Origin: Mycolicibacterium neoaurum VKM Ac-1815D
GTDB lineage: Bacteria > Actinomycetota > Actinomycetes > Mycobacteriales > Mycobacteriaceae
Length of the DNA: 64,000 nucleotides
NCBI RefSeq assembly: GCF_000317305.3
Contig: NC_023036.2
Coordinates: 496,001-560,000 of the forward strand
Direction: 5' to 3'
Of this stretch, positions 6,981-14,738 are shown in pieces. A program made the translations under genes and the position numbers. The notes beneath the pieces were generated by a model that searched no databases, was not told where the DNA came from, and saw nothing but the letters and a program-made list of their open reading frames with translations. Each line of letters opens with the position of its first letter. Position 1 is the first letter of the stretch.

Positions 6981-9377
6981 GTGGCGGTCGTAGACGACTT
7001 CAGTCACTCCGGTCGGCAGTCTGATCTCGACGAGCCGCCCCGTGAGGACTTCGGCCGTCAGCCCCCGCAGGACATGGCGGCCGAGCAGGCCGTCCTCGGC
7101 GGCATGCTGCTGTCCAAGGACGCCATTGCCGACGTCCTGGAGAAGATGAAGTCCGCCGACTTCTACCGTCCCGCGCACCAGGACATCGCCGATGTCATCC
7201 TCGATCTCTACGACCGCGGAGAGCCGGCCGACGCGGTGACCGTCGCCGCAGAGCTGGACCGGCGCGGACAGCTGCGCCGCATCGGCGGAGCCCCGTATCT
7301 GCACACCCTGATCTCGACGGTGCCGACCGCCGCCAACGCCGGCTTCTACGCCACCATCGTGGCCGAGAAGGCGCTCCTGCGGCGTCTGGTGGAGGCCGGC
7401 ACCCGGGTGGTGCAGTACGGCTATGCGGGCGCCGACGGCGCCGATGTGGCCGATGTGGTGGACCGGGCCCAGGCCGAGATTTACGACGTCACCGAGAACC
7501 GGAACCAGTCCGAGGATTTCGTGGCGCTGGAGGATCTGCTCCAGCCGACGATGGACGAGATCGATGCCATCGCGTCCTCGGGCGGTATGTCGCGCGGTGT
7601 GCCTACCGGCTTCATCGATCTGGACGAGATCACCAACGGCCTGCACGGCGGGCAGATGATCATCATCGCGGCCCGCCCTGGTGTAGGTAAGGCGCTGGCG
7701 TTGGACACCCCGTTGCCGACGCCGACCGGCTGGACGACGATGGGCGAGGTCGCCGTCGGGGACTTCCTCATCGGGGACGACGGCTTGCCGACGCGGGTTG
7801 TCGCGGCGACGGAGGTGATGGTCGGCCGCCCCTGCTACGAGGTCGAGTTCTCCGACGGAACGGTCATCGTGGCCGATGAGCAGCATCAGTGGCTGACGGA
7901 CACGCGTGCCTCGCGCAAGTCCGCACAGGCGGCCGCGACCGGTTACAACCGGTACAAGAATCAGCGCACGTTCGCCGAAGTACGTACCACCGAAGAGATC
8001 TCCCGGACACTGCGTTGCGCGACGAAGGACCGGCGGCTCAATCATTCGGTGTCCAATGCTAAGCCTTTGGTGGCCGCTGATGCCGACCTGCTGGTTCCGC
8101 CGTACACGCTCGGCGCCTGGCTCGGCGAGGGCACCAGCGCGGCCGCGCAGATAACCACCGCAGATCCCGAAATTCTCATGCGGATCGAGGGTGAAGGTGT
8201 CGCCGTAGGGTCCTTCGAGGCTCGCTTGCGGACCATCGGAGTTCTGGGCGACAAGCACATTCCGATGCACTATCTGCGGGCGTCGGAGAGCCAGCGACGC
8301 GCTTTGCTGGCCGGGCTTCTGGACACCGACGGCACGGTGACGAAGGGCGGTTCGGTCCAGTTCAGCGTCACCAGCCGCCGGTTGGCCGCTGATGTCGAAG
8401 AGCTGATCGTCAGCCTCGGCTACCGCTGCCAGCTGTCGACGAAGCGGGTGGCCGGGCGCAGCCAGGAAACCTCGACCGCATACACATTGACGTTCTCGAC
8501 CGACGACATCGTCTTCGGCCTTGAGCGAAAAGCACTGCTGCACAAGGATCGCCGTGCGAACAGTGGATCGGCGCGCCGTTCGTCGCGGTTCATCGTCGAC
8601 GTTCGTCCGGTCGACTCGGTGCCCGTTCGGTGCGTGGAGGTCGACAACGGCAGCCACATGTACCTCGCGAGCCGATCGATGGTGCCCACGCACAATTCCA
8701 CGCTCGGCCTGGACTTCATGCGGTCCTGCTCGATCAAGAACCAGCTCGCCAGCGTGATCTTCTCGCTGGAAATGAGCAAGTCCGAGATCGTCATGCGCCT
8801 GCTGTCGGCCGAAGCCAACATCAAGCTCGGCGATATGCGATCAGGCCGAATGAATGATGACGACTGGACGCGGTTGGCGCGGCGCATGAGTGAGATCAGC
8901 GAGGCGCCGCTCTACATCGACGATTCGCCGAACCTGACCATGATGGAGATCCGCGCGAAGGCTCGTCGGCTGAAGAAGAAGGCCGATCTTCAGCTGATCG
9001 TCGTGGACTACCTACAGCTGATGAGCTCGGGCAAGAAGTACGACTCACGCCAGCAGGAGGTGTCGGATTTCTCCCGAAGTCTCAAGCTGATGGCCAAGGA
9101 ACTGCACGTGCCGGTGGTCGCGATCAGTCAGCTCAACCGTGGTCCCGAGCAGCGCACCGATAAGCGCCCGCAGGTCTCCGATCTTCGTGAGTCCGGCTCG
9201 CTGGAGCAGGACGCCGATATGGTGATGCTGCTGCACCGCCCCGACGCCTTCGACCGCGAAGACCCGCGTGGCGGTGAGGCCGACATTATCCTCGGTAAGC
9301 ACCGTAACGGCCCGACCGCAAATATCACTGTGGCGCACCAGCTTCACCTGTCGCGCTTCACGAACATGGCGAGGTAG
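6981..9377 (+). CDS. dnaB: Replicative DNA helicase DnaB with one in-frame intein
   Basis: 798 residues encoded, GTG start behind gaggtggggg. The N-terminal DnaB domain (PPQDMAAEQAVLGGMLLSKDAI..., residues ~30-140) binds primase. The RecA-like motor begins near residue 195. The Walker A loop RPGVGK/STLGLD is split after Lys 237 by a 335-residue intein (residues 238-572). Downstream are the Walker B region (LIVVDYLQLMSS) and the conserved SQLNRGPEQR and DLRESGSLEQDADM motifs. The latter shows that the second known DnaB intein site (RESG/SLEQ) is empty here. The spliced helicase would be 463 residues. It unwinds DNA at the fork as a hexamer; activity depends on splicing because Walker A is interrupted. 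Confidence 0.97.
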   Translation: MAVVDDFSHSGRQSDLDEPPREDFGRQPPQDMAAEQAVLGGMLLSKDAIADVLEKMKSADFYRPAHQDIADVILDLYDRGEPADAVTVAAELDRRGQLRRIGGAPYLHTLISTVPTAANAGFYATIVAEKALLRRLVEAGTRVVQYGYAGADGADVADVVDRAQAEIYDVTENRNQSEDFVALEDLLQPTMDEIDAIASSGGMSRGVPTGFIDLDEITNGLHGGQMIIIAARPGVGKALALDTPLPTPTGWTTMGEVAVGDFLIGDDGLPTRVVAATEVMVGRPCYEVEFSDGTVIVADEQHQWLTDTRASRKSAQAAATGYNRYKNQRTFAEVRTTEEISRTLRCATKDRRLNHSVSNAKPLVAADADLLVPPYTLGAWLGEGTSAAAQITTADPEILMRIEGEGVAVGSFEARLRTIGVLGDKHIPMHYLRASESQRRALLAGLLDTDGTVTKGGSVQFSVTSRRLAADVEELIVSLGYRCQLSTKRVAGRSQETSTAYTLTFSTDDIVFGLERKALLHKDRRANSGSARRSSRFIVDVRPVDSVPVRCVEVDNGSHMYLASRSMVPTHNSTLGLDFMRSCSIKNQLASVIFSLEMSKSEIVMRLLSAEANIKLGDMRSGRMNDDDWTRLARRMSEISEAPLYIDDSPNLTMMEIRAKARRLKKKADLQLIVVDYLQLMSSGKKYDSRQQEVSDFSRSLKLMAKELHVPVVAISQLNRGPEQRTDKRPQVSDLRESGSLEQDADMVMLLHRPDAFDREDPRGGEADIILGKHRNGPTANITVAHQLHLSRFTNMAR
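7692..8696 (+). other. Class 3 DnaB intein with LAGLIDADG endonuclease domain
   Basis: 335 residues inserted between GVGK and STLG of Walker A. The first residue is Ala, not Cys or Ser. The class 3 triad is complete: Trp 67 in block B (EQHQW), Cys 314 in block F (PVRCVEV) and Thr 333 in block G (VPTHN). The intein ends His-Asn, followed by Ser+1 of the extein. By family knowledge, block F Cys starts splicing in this class. Residues ~135-260 hold a LAGLIDADG-type homing endonuclease: LGAWLGEGT (Glu 146 where Asp is usual), a block D-like DKHIP, and LLAGLLDTDG (Asp 213). The frame is intact, so both splicing and DNA cleavage could be functional. Confidence 0.93.
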
Positions 9378-9431
9378 CGACAGGGGCTTGCCTGAGCCGA
9401 CGACAGTGAGGGGACTGCCGCCGCCCCAGAG

Positions 9432-9437
9432 TAACCT
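9432..9437 (+). promoter_or_regulatory. Candidate leaderless -10 element (TAACCT)
   Basis: TAACCT lies exactly six bases before the ATG at 9444, matching the mycobacterial TANNNT -10 consensus with transcription starting at or next to the start codon. No ribosome-binding site is visible for this gene, which fits a leaderless mRNA. Confidence 0.4.
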
Positions 9438-9443
9438 CGTCAC

Positions 9444-9884
9444 ATGCCGCGCAAACTCACTGACGACGAAATCGAGGCGCTTCTCGACAGCCGTCCAGGC
9501 TGGGCGATCCTGACGACCATCGACAAGGACGGATTCCCGCACACCGTGCCGCTGGGATACTTCCGAATGGGCGGCGATGTCGTCATGGGTGTGCGAGATG
9601 GCACGCGCAAGGTGGCCAATATAGAGCGCAACCCGGCCGTAAGCGTCATGCTCGAAGACGGCTCCACCATGGCGGATATCCGCGGCGTGATGTTCCAAGG
9701 TCACGCACGTATCGTTCGGGAAGCCGCTGAAACGCTCGAGCTTGCACGGCACGGTGCCCGGTCACGCGGCGTCCCGGAGTCCGATTGGCCCACCGCGCCG
9801 AGGCCGGGTGCCACCTACATCTACGTGACCCCTGTGCGAACCCTGTCGTGGCACTACGGCGACTCGGGGTCGGACGACCAATAG
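9444..9884 (+). CDS. Pyridoxamine 5'-phosphate oxidase-fold (PPOX/FDOR) protein
   Basis: 146 residues: a short N-terminal helix (LTDDEIEALLDSR), then the split-barrel fold with WAILTTIDKDGFPHTVPLGYF, VRDGTRKVANIERNPAVSVML and a C-terminal FQGHARIV strand. These are the usual core motifs of the PPOX/F420-dependent FDOR-B superfamily, in which small proteins use FMN or F420 to reduce varied substrates. The cofactor cannot be decided from sequence alone; in mycobacteria F420 or none are both common. It is probably transcribed alone, with a candidate leaderless promoter before it and a hairpin after it. Confidence 0.8.
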   Translation: MPRKLTDDEIEALLDSRPGWAILTTIDKDGFPHTVPLGYFRMGGDVVMGVRDGTRKVANIERNPAVSVMLEDGSTMADIRGVMFQGHARIVREAAETLELARHGARSRGVPESDWPTAPRPGATYIYVTPVRTLSWHYGDSGSDDQ

Positions 9885-9887
9885 CCT

Positions 9888-9909
9888 CGGCGGACCTCCA
9901 CGTCCGCCG
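9888..9909. terminator. Hairpin between convergent genes
   Basis: 8-bp perfect stem (cggcggac/gtccgccg) with a 6-base loop, 3 bp after the PPOX-fold stop and at the far end of the convergent DUF1345 transcript. It could stop transcription from either side. Confidence 0.45.
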
Positions 9910-10030
9910 CAGGCATCTTCACCTCAGGGCAGCCCGTCCGGTCCCACGCCATCAGATCGGCAGCAGCGCCGTAGGCGAACAAGAGGACGTCCATCACCGC
10001 AGCGTCTGGGTCCTTCGCCCGGCGTGCGAA

Positions 10031-10108
10031 CTAGTACGGCAACAGGAACTGCAACAGACCGGCGTACTTGGACACCCGCGGGAGTCTCTCCGGCATGTGT
10101 TCGGTCAT
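10031..10108 (-). CDS. Possible 25-codon ORF coupled to the DUF1345 gene
   Basis: The ATG overlaps the stop of the upstream DUF1345 gene as ATGA. The ORF starts MTEHMPERLPRVSKYAG and stops at TAG (10031-10033). Beyond the stop the same frame stays open for ~58 more codons with protein-like content (MDVLLFAYGAAADLMAWDR). It may therefore be a real small protein, a longer gene cut by a nonsense codon, or chance. No homology is recognised. Confidence 0.3.
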   Translation of the reverse strand: MTEHMPERLPRVSKYAGLLQFLLPY

Positions 10109-10734
10109 CCGACAAGGTTGATGACGAGATTGATTGTGCACGCGATGATTACGGTCCCGTAGATATAGCTGAAAAGGCAATGTCTAAGGACTTCGGCCCG
10201 GATGGCGGATGCGGTGACGGCTGTATCGGACACTTGGTAGGTCATCCCGAGGTTGAACGAGAAGTAGTAGAAATCCACGTAGCGCGGAAGCACCTGCGCA
10301 TTGAAGTCGATGCCGCCTGGCTCACCCTGGTAGTAGATGCGGGCGTAGCGCGCCGTGTACATGGTGTGGAGCAGCGCCCACGTCGCGAAGATCGCCACCA
10401 GGGACAAACCCGCATAGGAGACCCTGTCCCGGTCGTTGGCGGACGCCAGCAATATTCCGATTGCCGCAAGGCTTGCGGCGAGTACGAGCAGCATCACGAG
10501 ATCGCCGATCTCGTCGTCGACATCCGCTTCGCTCGCATGCACGCGGGTGCGTTCCGGATCCATCGGCCACAGCACGCTGACTGCCCATACGACGTAGATC
10601 GTCGCGGTGGCGATGACCACCACGAGCAGGCCGACCGGCCAGCGGTCTGACAGCAACCATGTGACCGCGCCGGTGGCAATGCCTGCCGCCACACTGATCC
10701 AGAATCTGCTCGCTCCCGAAAGCCCGGTCCTCAC
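10105..10734 (-). CDS. DUF1345 family membrane protein
   Basis: 209 residues with about five membrane helices: residues ~10-27, 34-56, 80-98, 104-125 and 185-208. The motif DFYYFSFNLGMTYQVSDT near the C-terminal third is the signature of DUF1345, whose function is unknown. It begins RTGLSGASRFWIS; start at 10734. A 25-codon ORF overlaps its stop. The preceding ~300 bp up to the DUF1348 stop holds no gene that I can support. Confidence 0.8.
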   Translation of the reverse strand: MRTGLSGASRFWISVAAGIATGAVTWLLSDRWPVGLLVVVIATATIYVVWAVSVLWPMDPERTRVHASEADVDDEIGDLVMLLVLAASLAAIGILLASANDRDRVSYAGLSLVAIFATWALLHTMYTARYARIYYQGEPGGIDFNAQVLPRYVDFYYFSFNLGMTYQVSDTAVTASAIRAEVLRHCLFSYIYGTVIIACTINLVINLVG

Positions 10735-11031
10735 GACACTTATGTTCCCGCAGAATCGGCGATTTCGCGGGAGGCCCGCATCAGCGCAGTCCGGTGATTA
10801 CTTGGGAGGCGGACAGCACAGACCCTGGCCACGCTCGATGAGATAAGCCATGGCGCCGCCGGTGCGAGACGACGGACTGCTGTCTGATCAGCGGGTCGGG
10901 ACATGTCATCTTGCAGCCACACCCGACTTGCTACCAAAGAGCTCGATGCCCCTCCGTAGAGCTGCTTTGCAGGCGCCCTCGTCGAGAGCTCCGTGGCACC
11001 TGTCGAGATGCCGGGGCGCGAGACGCAAAAG

Positions 11032-11520
11032 TCACAGTCCCAGTTCAGACAGGCTCGGATGATCTGCCGGCCGTGGCGCGTTCATGTCCCAGAAGAACTT
11101 GCGTTCTCCTTCGGTGATCGGCACGTCGTTGATGCTGGCGTGCCGGTGTGTCATCAGGCCGTGCTCGTTGTACAACCAATTCTCGTTGCCGTAGGCGCGG
11201 AACCATTGGCCCGAATTGTCGTGATACTCGTATGCGAAACGGACCGCAATGCGGTCTTCGCTGTGCGCCCACAGTTCCTTGATGAGTCGATACTCGTGTT
11301 CGCGGTGCCACTTGTCGCTCAAGAATTCGATGATCTGCGCACGGCCTGTCACGAACGCTGATCGATTGCGCCAGACGCTATCAGCCGAGTAGCCCTGCGC
11401 TACGCGCTGAGGATCGCGGCTGTTCCAGGCGTCTTCAGCAAGCCTGGCCTTCAGCGCGGCTGTTTGGTCAGTGAACGGCGGAACCGGGGGCTTGACATCG
11501 ATCTCGGAAGGCATGTTCAT
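11032..11520 (-). CDS. DUF1348 (SnoaL/NTF2-like) protein
   Basis: 162 residues. The motifs [45 protein letters not shown] and [22 protein letters not shown] are typical of DUF1348, single-domain cone-shaped NTF2-like proteins. Catalytic chemistry is unknown; relatives are often controlled by TetR genes. It is divergent from a TetR regulator across a 99-bp gap with two copies of one palindrome (11549-11611), so it is very likely repressed by that regulator. Confidence 0.85.
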   Translation of the reverse strand: MNMPSEIDVKPPVPPFTDQTAALKARLAEDAWNSRDPQRVAQGYSADSVWRNRSAFVTGRAQIIEFLSDKWHREHEYRLIKELWAHSEDRIAVRFAYEYHDNSGQWFRAYGNENWLYNEHGLMTHRHASINDVPITEGERKFFWDMNAPRPADHPSLSELGL

Positions 11521-11548
11521 CGTCGTTGTCTTTCTTTCGTGGAGCCAG

Positions 11549-11611
11549 ACCGTGTAGACAGATCTGTCTACACGGTCAATACGCTAGCGCATGTAGACAG
11601 AGCTGTCTACA
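11549..11611. promoter_or_regulatory. Two TetR-type operators, TGTAGACAG-N2-CTGTCTACA
   Basis: Site 1 is a perfect 28-bp palindrome (11549-11576) containing TGTAGACAG-at-CTGTCTACA. Site 2 (11592-11611) repeats the same arms with ag in the centre. Centres are 39 bp apart. Site 2 runs into the candidate -10 (TACAAT, 11608-11613) of the TetR gene, six bases before its GTG. Site 1 lies just upstream of the DUF1348 gene. Autorepression and repression of both genes is the natural reading. Confidence 0.75.
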
Positions 11612-11619
11612 ATGATGAT

Positions 11620-12213
11620 GTGAACGTCGCCCAGAATCTGGATCCGCATGTCGACGTCCCGAGCCTCCCGGCCCGGGAACGGATACTGGCCACGGCGTAC
11701 CGGCTCTTCTACCGCGAGGGAATTCGAGCGACGGGCATCGACAAGGTGATAGCCCAAGCTGGTGTCACCAAGGTGACCTTCTACCGTCACTTTCCCAGTA
11801 AGGACGCACTGATCCTGGCGTTCCTGGAATTGCGGCACCGACGCTGGATGGACTGGTTTGTCGACGCACTCGATCGCCACGCTGCCCGCAGTCGTCGTCG
11901 CCCGGCCGTGGTATCGGCGATCGAAGAATGGCTGACCGCGGACTCGTTTCGTGGTTGTGCGTTCATCAACAGTGTCAACGAGATCGGTGCCGAACTGCCC
12001 GAGGTCCACGCCATCACCGCTCGGCACAAAGCCGATATGGTTGCGGCCATCAAGGCGACACTTCCGCCCGGTGTGAGCCGAACACGCACGGCACAAGCAC
12101 TCGGCCTGGCGATCGATGGCGCCATTGTGCATGCGCAGTATCAGCGCGACGCCACATCCGCGGTGAAAGCACTCGCCACGATCGCGTCAACGCTGCTGAC
12201 CACAAGCGGATGA
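11620..12213 (+). CDS. TetR family transcriptional regulator
   Basis: 197 residues from the GTG at 11620; further upstream in-frame starts would run through the operators and are rejected. The N-terminal HTH is clear (ERILATAYRLFYREGIRATGIDKVIAQAGVTKVTFYRHFPSK, with YRHF as the recognition helix end). The C-terminal ligand domain contains RGCAFINSVNEIGAELPEVH, typical of the QacR/AcrR-like TetR_C group. Start is six bases after TACAAT, so the mRNA may be leaderless. It probably represses itself and the divergent DUF1348 gene. Confidence 0.88.
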   Translation: MNVAQNLDPHVDVPSLPARERILATAYRLFYREGIRATGIDKVIAQAGVTKVTFYRHFPSKDALILAFLELRHRRWMDWFVDALDRHAARSRRRPAVVSAIEEWLTADSFRGCAFINSVNEIGAELPEVHAITARHKADMVAAIKATLPPGVSRTRTAQALGLAIDGAIVHAQYQRDATSAVKALATIASTLLTTSG

Positions 12214-12244
12214 CGCACCGGTTGACCGGACCGCGCGGATGCGC

Positions 12245-12613
12245 CTACGCCTCACCCAAACTCGGCCGGTATTCTGCCGCCTCGGTCTCAGCAGCGAGCA
12301 ACGCACCCAACTCGCCCTGCTGCTGGGCAACGAACACACCGATGACCTGCCGGCACACCTCCGGCACGCTGACCCCGCGCAACCCAGCAATACGTGTCAA
12401 CCCGACCAGCATGGACGTCGACACGTGGAACTGCACGGCGAACTGACCGCACGAACCGTCCTCGGGCGGTAGCCCCGGACCGACGACCACCGGATCATCT
12501 GATCCGAATTGGTCAACTTCAGCACTGCGTGCCCTCTCAACGGCCCCGCCGCCAACAACGCCCTCGCCCGGGTCCGGGAACACCTCATGGCTGAACAACC
12601 CCATTGCGTCCAC
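12245..12613 (-). CDS. Hypothetical protein, doubtful
   Basis: 122 residues. The second half (VSTSMLVGLTRIAGLRGVSVPEVCRQVIGVFVAQQQGELGALLAAETEAAEYRPS) looks protein-like, with helical, amphipathic stretches; the first half is Gly/Val-rich and less convincing. No family recognised. It could be the end of a decayed gene. The remaining gap to the BenE gene (12614-12864) shows nothing I can support. Confidence 0.35.
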   Translation of the reverse strand: MDAMGLFSHEVFPDPGEGVVGGGAVERARSAEVDQFGSDDPVVVGPGLPPEDGSCGQFAVQFHVSTSMLVGLTRIAGLRGVSVPEVCRQVIGVFVAQQQGELGALLAAETEAAEYRPSLGEA

Positions 12614-12864
12614 GCTAGACGTTGAAGAGTGCCGAAGCCGGCAAGTGCATGGGTGCGGCTGGCAAGAGATCTATTTCTGCCGAGACAAGTCCTGTGATTC
12701 GCCTCGATGTTCTGAAGCGAGACAGCTGGCTGTCTAGGGCCTCGCATACCTGATATCACCGGGATCGGGACCGTCCACTTGAACGACGTTTCTTCTCTAA
12801 ACAGATTGCGGTGGAACGGGTCAGCGGCAACCCACCGCTGGCCGAAGTGTTCGTGCACCCCCGA

Positions 12865-14046
12865 TCACGTGCGTCTCGGAACGGTCGACCTGAAAATCCG
12901 GTGGGCGATCACGCCCACCAGGAGGGCCCAGAACGCGGAACCAATTCCTGCGACCGTCGTTCCCGAGGCCGCGACGACGAGCGTCACCGCGGCCGGGAGG
13001 CGGGCAGATTCGTCGGCCATGGCGCCCGCGCAGGCGCCGGCGAACGCCCCGAGCAGCGCGACCCCGGCGACCGCTTGCACAAGGCCGGCCGGGGCCGCGA
13101 GCACGGCCAATGTCAATCCCGTCGAGGCGACGCCGAGTGCGCAATACACAGCACCGGTGGTGACTGCAGCAATCCAGCGGCGCCGAGGGTTGGGGTCGGC
13201 ATCCGGCGCCGCGGCCAGTGCGGCACTGATGGCCGCGAGGTTGACGGCGTGACCGCCGAACGGAGCCGCTACCAGCGACGCGATCGCGGTGACCGTGAGC
13301 GTCGGGCGCCAGGGGACTTGGTAGCCGAACCCCTTCATGACCGCGACGCCGGGGATGTTCTGCGCGGCCATGGTGACGATGTACAGCGGCAGCGCGATGC
13401 CGGTGACGGCGGCCACGGTGAGGCTGGGTGTGGTCACCTCGAGGTGCGGTATCCACGCCGATGCTGGGGGCACCGATTGTTCTCTCACGAGCGTCGCGGC
13501 GAGCACGAGGAGGGCCACGCCGAATGCCGCCGGTACCGCCCAGCGGGGCCGGATCGCCGCCGCGATCAACCACACCACCAGCACAGGCGCAATCACGACC
13601 GGATCGTCGGCCAGGGCGGTCACCGGAGCAATACACAGCGGCAGCAGCACCCCCGCCAGCATCGCCTGCGCCACCGAGTGTGGGATGCGGGCGACCACAC
13701 GAGCAAGCATTGGCCAGAGCCCGGTCGCGAGGAGAAGGACTGCGGTGACGAGGAACGCGCCGACGGCAGCGGGCCATCCGCCGGCCGCCGCGCCGGTGCT
13801 GATGAGCAGCGCGGCGCCCGGTGTCGACCACGCGCTGGTGATGGGCATTCTGAACTTCCACGCCAAGAGAACGGAGGACAGCCCCATCGCCAGGCTCAAC
13901 GCCGTCAGACCCGACGCTGCCTGGTCTGAATTCGCCCCTGCTGCATGCAGTCCCGCAAGGACTACGGCAAACGAGGATGTGAACCCGACGAGCGCGCACA
14001 CCACCCCGGCGGACACCGGCACTGCTTTCGAAACGTTCTGGTCCAC
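12865..14046 (-). CDS. BenE family benzoate/H+ symporter-like transporter
   Basis: 393 residues from the GTG at 14046, chosen because longer versions overlap the divergent regulator and its operator. About 11-12 hydrophobic segments. BenE-family motifs include FRMPITSAWSTPGAALL, RIPHSVAQAMLAGVLLPLC and PFGGHAVNLAAISAALAAAPDADP. Family members import benzoate-type aromatic acids with protons. It is divergent from an XRE-cupin regulator with a palindrome between them, so probably regulated by it. An aromatic-type catabolic operon lies 1.5 kb away. Confidence 0.85.
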   Translation of the reverse strand: MDQNVSKAVPVSAGVVCALVGFTSSFAVVLAGLHAAGANSDQAASGLTALSLAMGLSSVLLAWKFRMPITSAWSTPGAALLISTGAAAGGWPAAVGAFLVTAVLLLATGLWPMLARVVARIPHSVAQAMLAGVLLPLCIAPVTALADDPVVIAPVLVVWLIAAAIRPRWAVPAAFGVALLVLAATLVREQSVPPASAWIPHLEVTTPSLTVAAVTGIALPLYIVTMAAQNIPGVAVMKGFGYQVPWRPTLTVTAIASLVAAPFGGHAVNLAAISAALAAAPDADPNPRRRWIAAVTTGAVYCALGVASTGLTLAVLAAPAGLVQAVAGVALLGAFAGACAGAMADESARLPAAVTLVVAASGTTVAGIGSAFWALLVGVIAHRIFRSTVPRRT

Positions 14047-14067
14047 CCACCCAACCTCGTTCTGTTT

Positions 14068-14097
14068 ACGGAACGTTCTGTGCGTAGAACGTACCGT
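14068..14097. promoter_or_regulatory. Palindromic operator of the XRE-cupin regulator
   Basis: 12-bp inverted arms acggaacgttct (14068-14079) and agaacgtaccgt (14086-14097), one mismatch, 6-bp spacer. The right arm covers the candidate -10 TACCGT (14092-14097) that sits six bases before the ATG at 14104. A further AACGTTCT half-site lies at 14032-14039 inside the transporter's start region. The placement predicts that binding blocks the regulator's own promoter. Confidence 0.6.
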
Positions 14098-14103
14098 AGT
14101 GGA

Positions 14104-14637
14104 ATGACTGCGGGAGACATCGGCCGCCAACTACGGGACCTACGGGCTGAGCGCGGCCTCAGTCTCTCTGAACTGGCGCGACGTGCCGGAGTGGGGAAGG
14201 GCTCGCTGTCCGAGATCGAAGCCGGCAAGCGCAATCCCACGATCGAGACCCTCTACGCCCTGTGTGCACCTCTCGATGTACCCCTGACCGCACTGGTCGG
14301 CGAGGTTCCCGGCGTCCATTCGGCCGCCGCCGGTGGAATGCGCGCGGTCCTGCTGTCGGTGCGGAACTTGGCGAGGGCCACCGTCGAGGTTTTTCGCCTG
14401 GAGTTTCCTGCGGGTGCCGACCACGTCTCGCCGCCGCACGGTGTGGGTTCCCGGGAACACCTCACCGTGGTCGCCGGACGGGTGCTCGTCGGACCGATTG
14501 GTGAGGAAACTCTGATCGAGGAGGGGCAAGCCCTCAGTTGGTCGAGCGATCGACGCCATCGGTATGCCGCCATCGACGGTGCGGCCGAGGCCGTCGTCGT
14601 CATCACCACATCGGTCGACGGTCGGTCGCGGGAGTAA
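14104..14637 (+). CDS. XRE family regulator with C-terminal cupin sensor
   Basis: 177 residues. Residues 1-65 are a Cro/CI HTH (IGRQLRDLRAERGLSLSELARRAGVGKGSLSEIEAGKRNPTIETLYALC). The C-terminal ~100 residues form a cupin barrel (EFPAGADHVSPPHGVGSREHLTVVAGRVLVG). Such proteins sense a small molecule with the cupin and usually control an adjacent transporter or enzyme. ATG start six bases after TACCGT suggests a leaderless mRNA. Divergent from the BenE-type transporter, its likely target. Confidence 0.88.
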   Translation: MTAGDIGRQLRDLRAERGLSLSELARRAGVGKGSLSEIEAGKRNPTIETLYALCAPLDVPLTALVGEVPGVHSAAAGGMRAVLLSVRNLARATVEVFRLEFPAGADHVSPPHGVGSREHLTVVAGRVLVGPIGEETLIEEGQALSWSSDRRHRYAAIDGAAEAVVVITTSVDGRSRE

Positions 14638-14738
14638 TTGGCGTTACCCGGTTGCGGTGGCGGAGGGCCGACAAGGCGGCAAGCAAAACCCCTACTGCTC
14701 AGTGACTTTCATACTGCCGGTCAACGCGGCGACACGCA

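Noticed and set aside
10801..10851. Minus-strand 17-codon ORF MAYLIERGQGLCCPPPK
   Set aside because: No ribosome-binding site and an in-frame stop just upstream; cannot be told from chance.
12397..12858. 153-codon minus-strand frame upstream of the hypothetical gene at 12245
   Set aside because: Arg/Ser/Trp/Cys-rich composition with no domain; overlaps the more protein-like frame.
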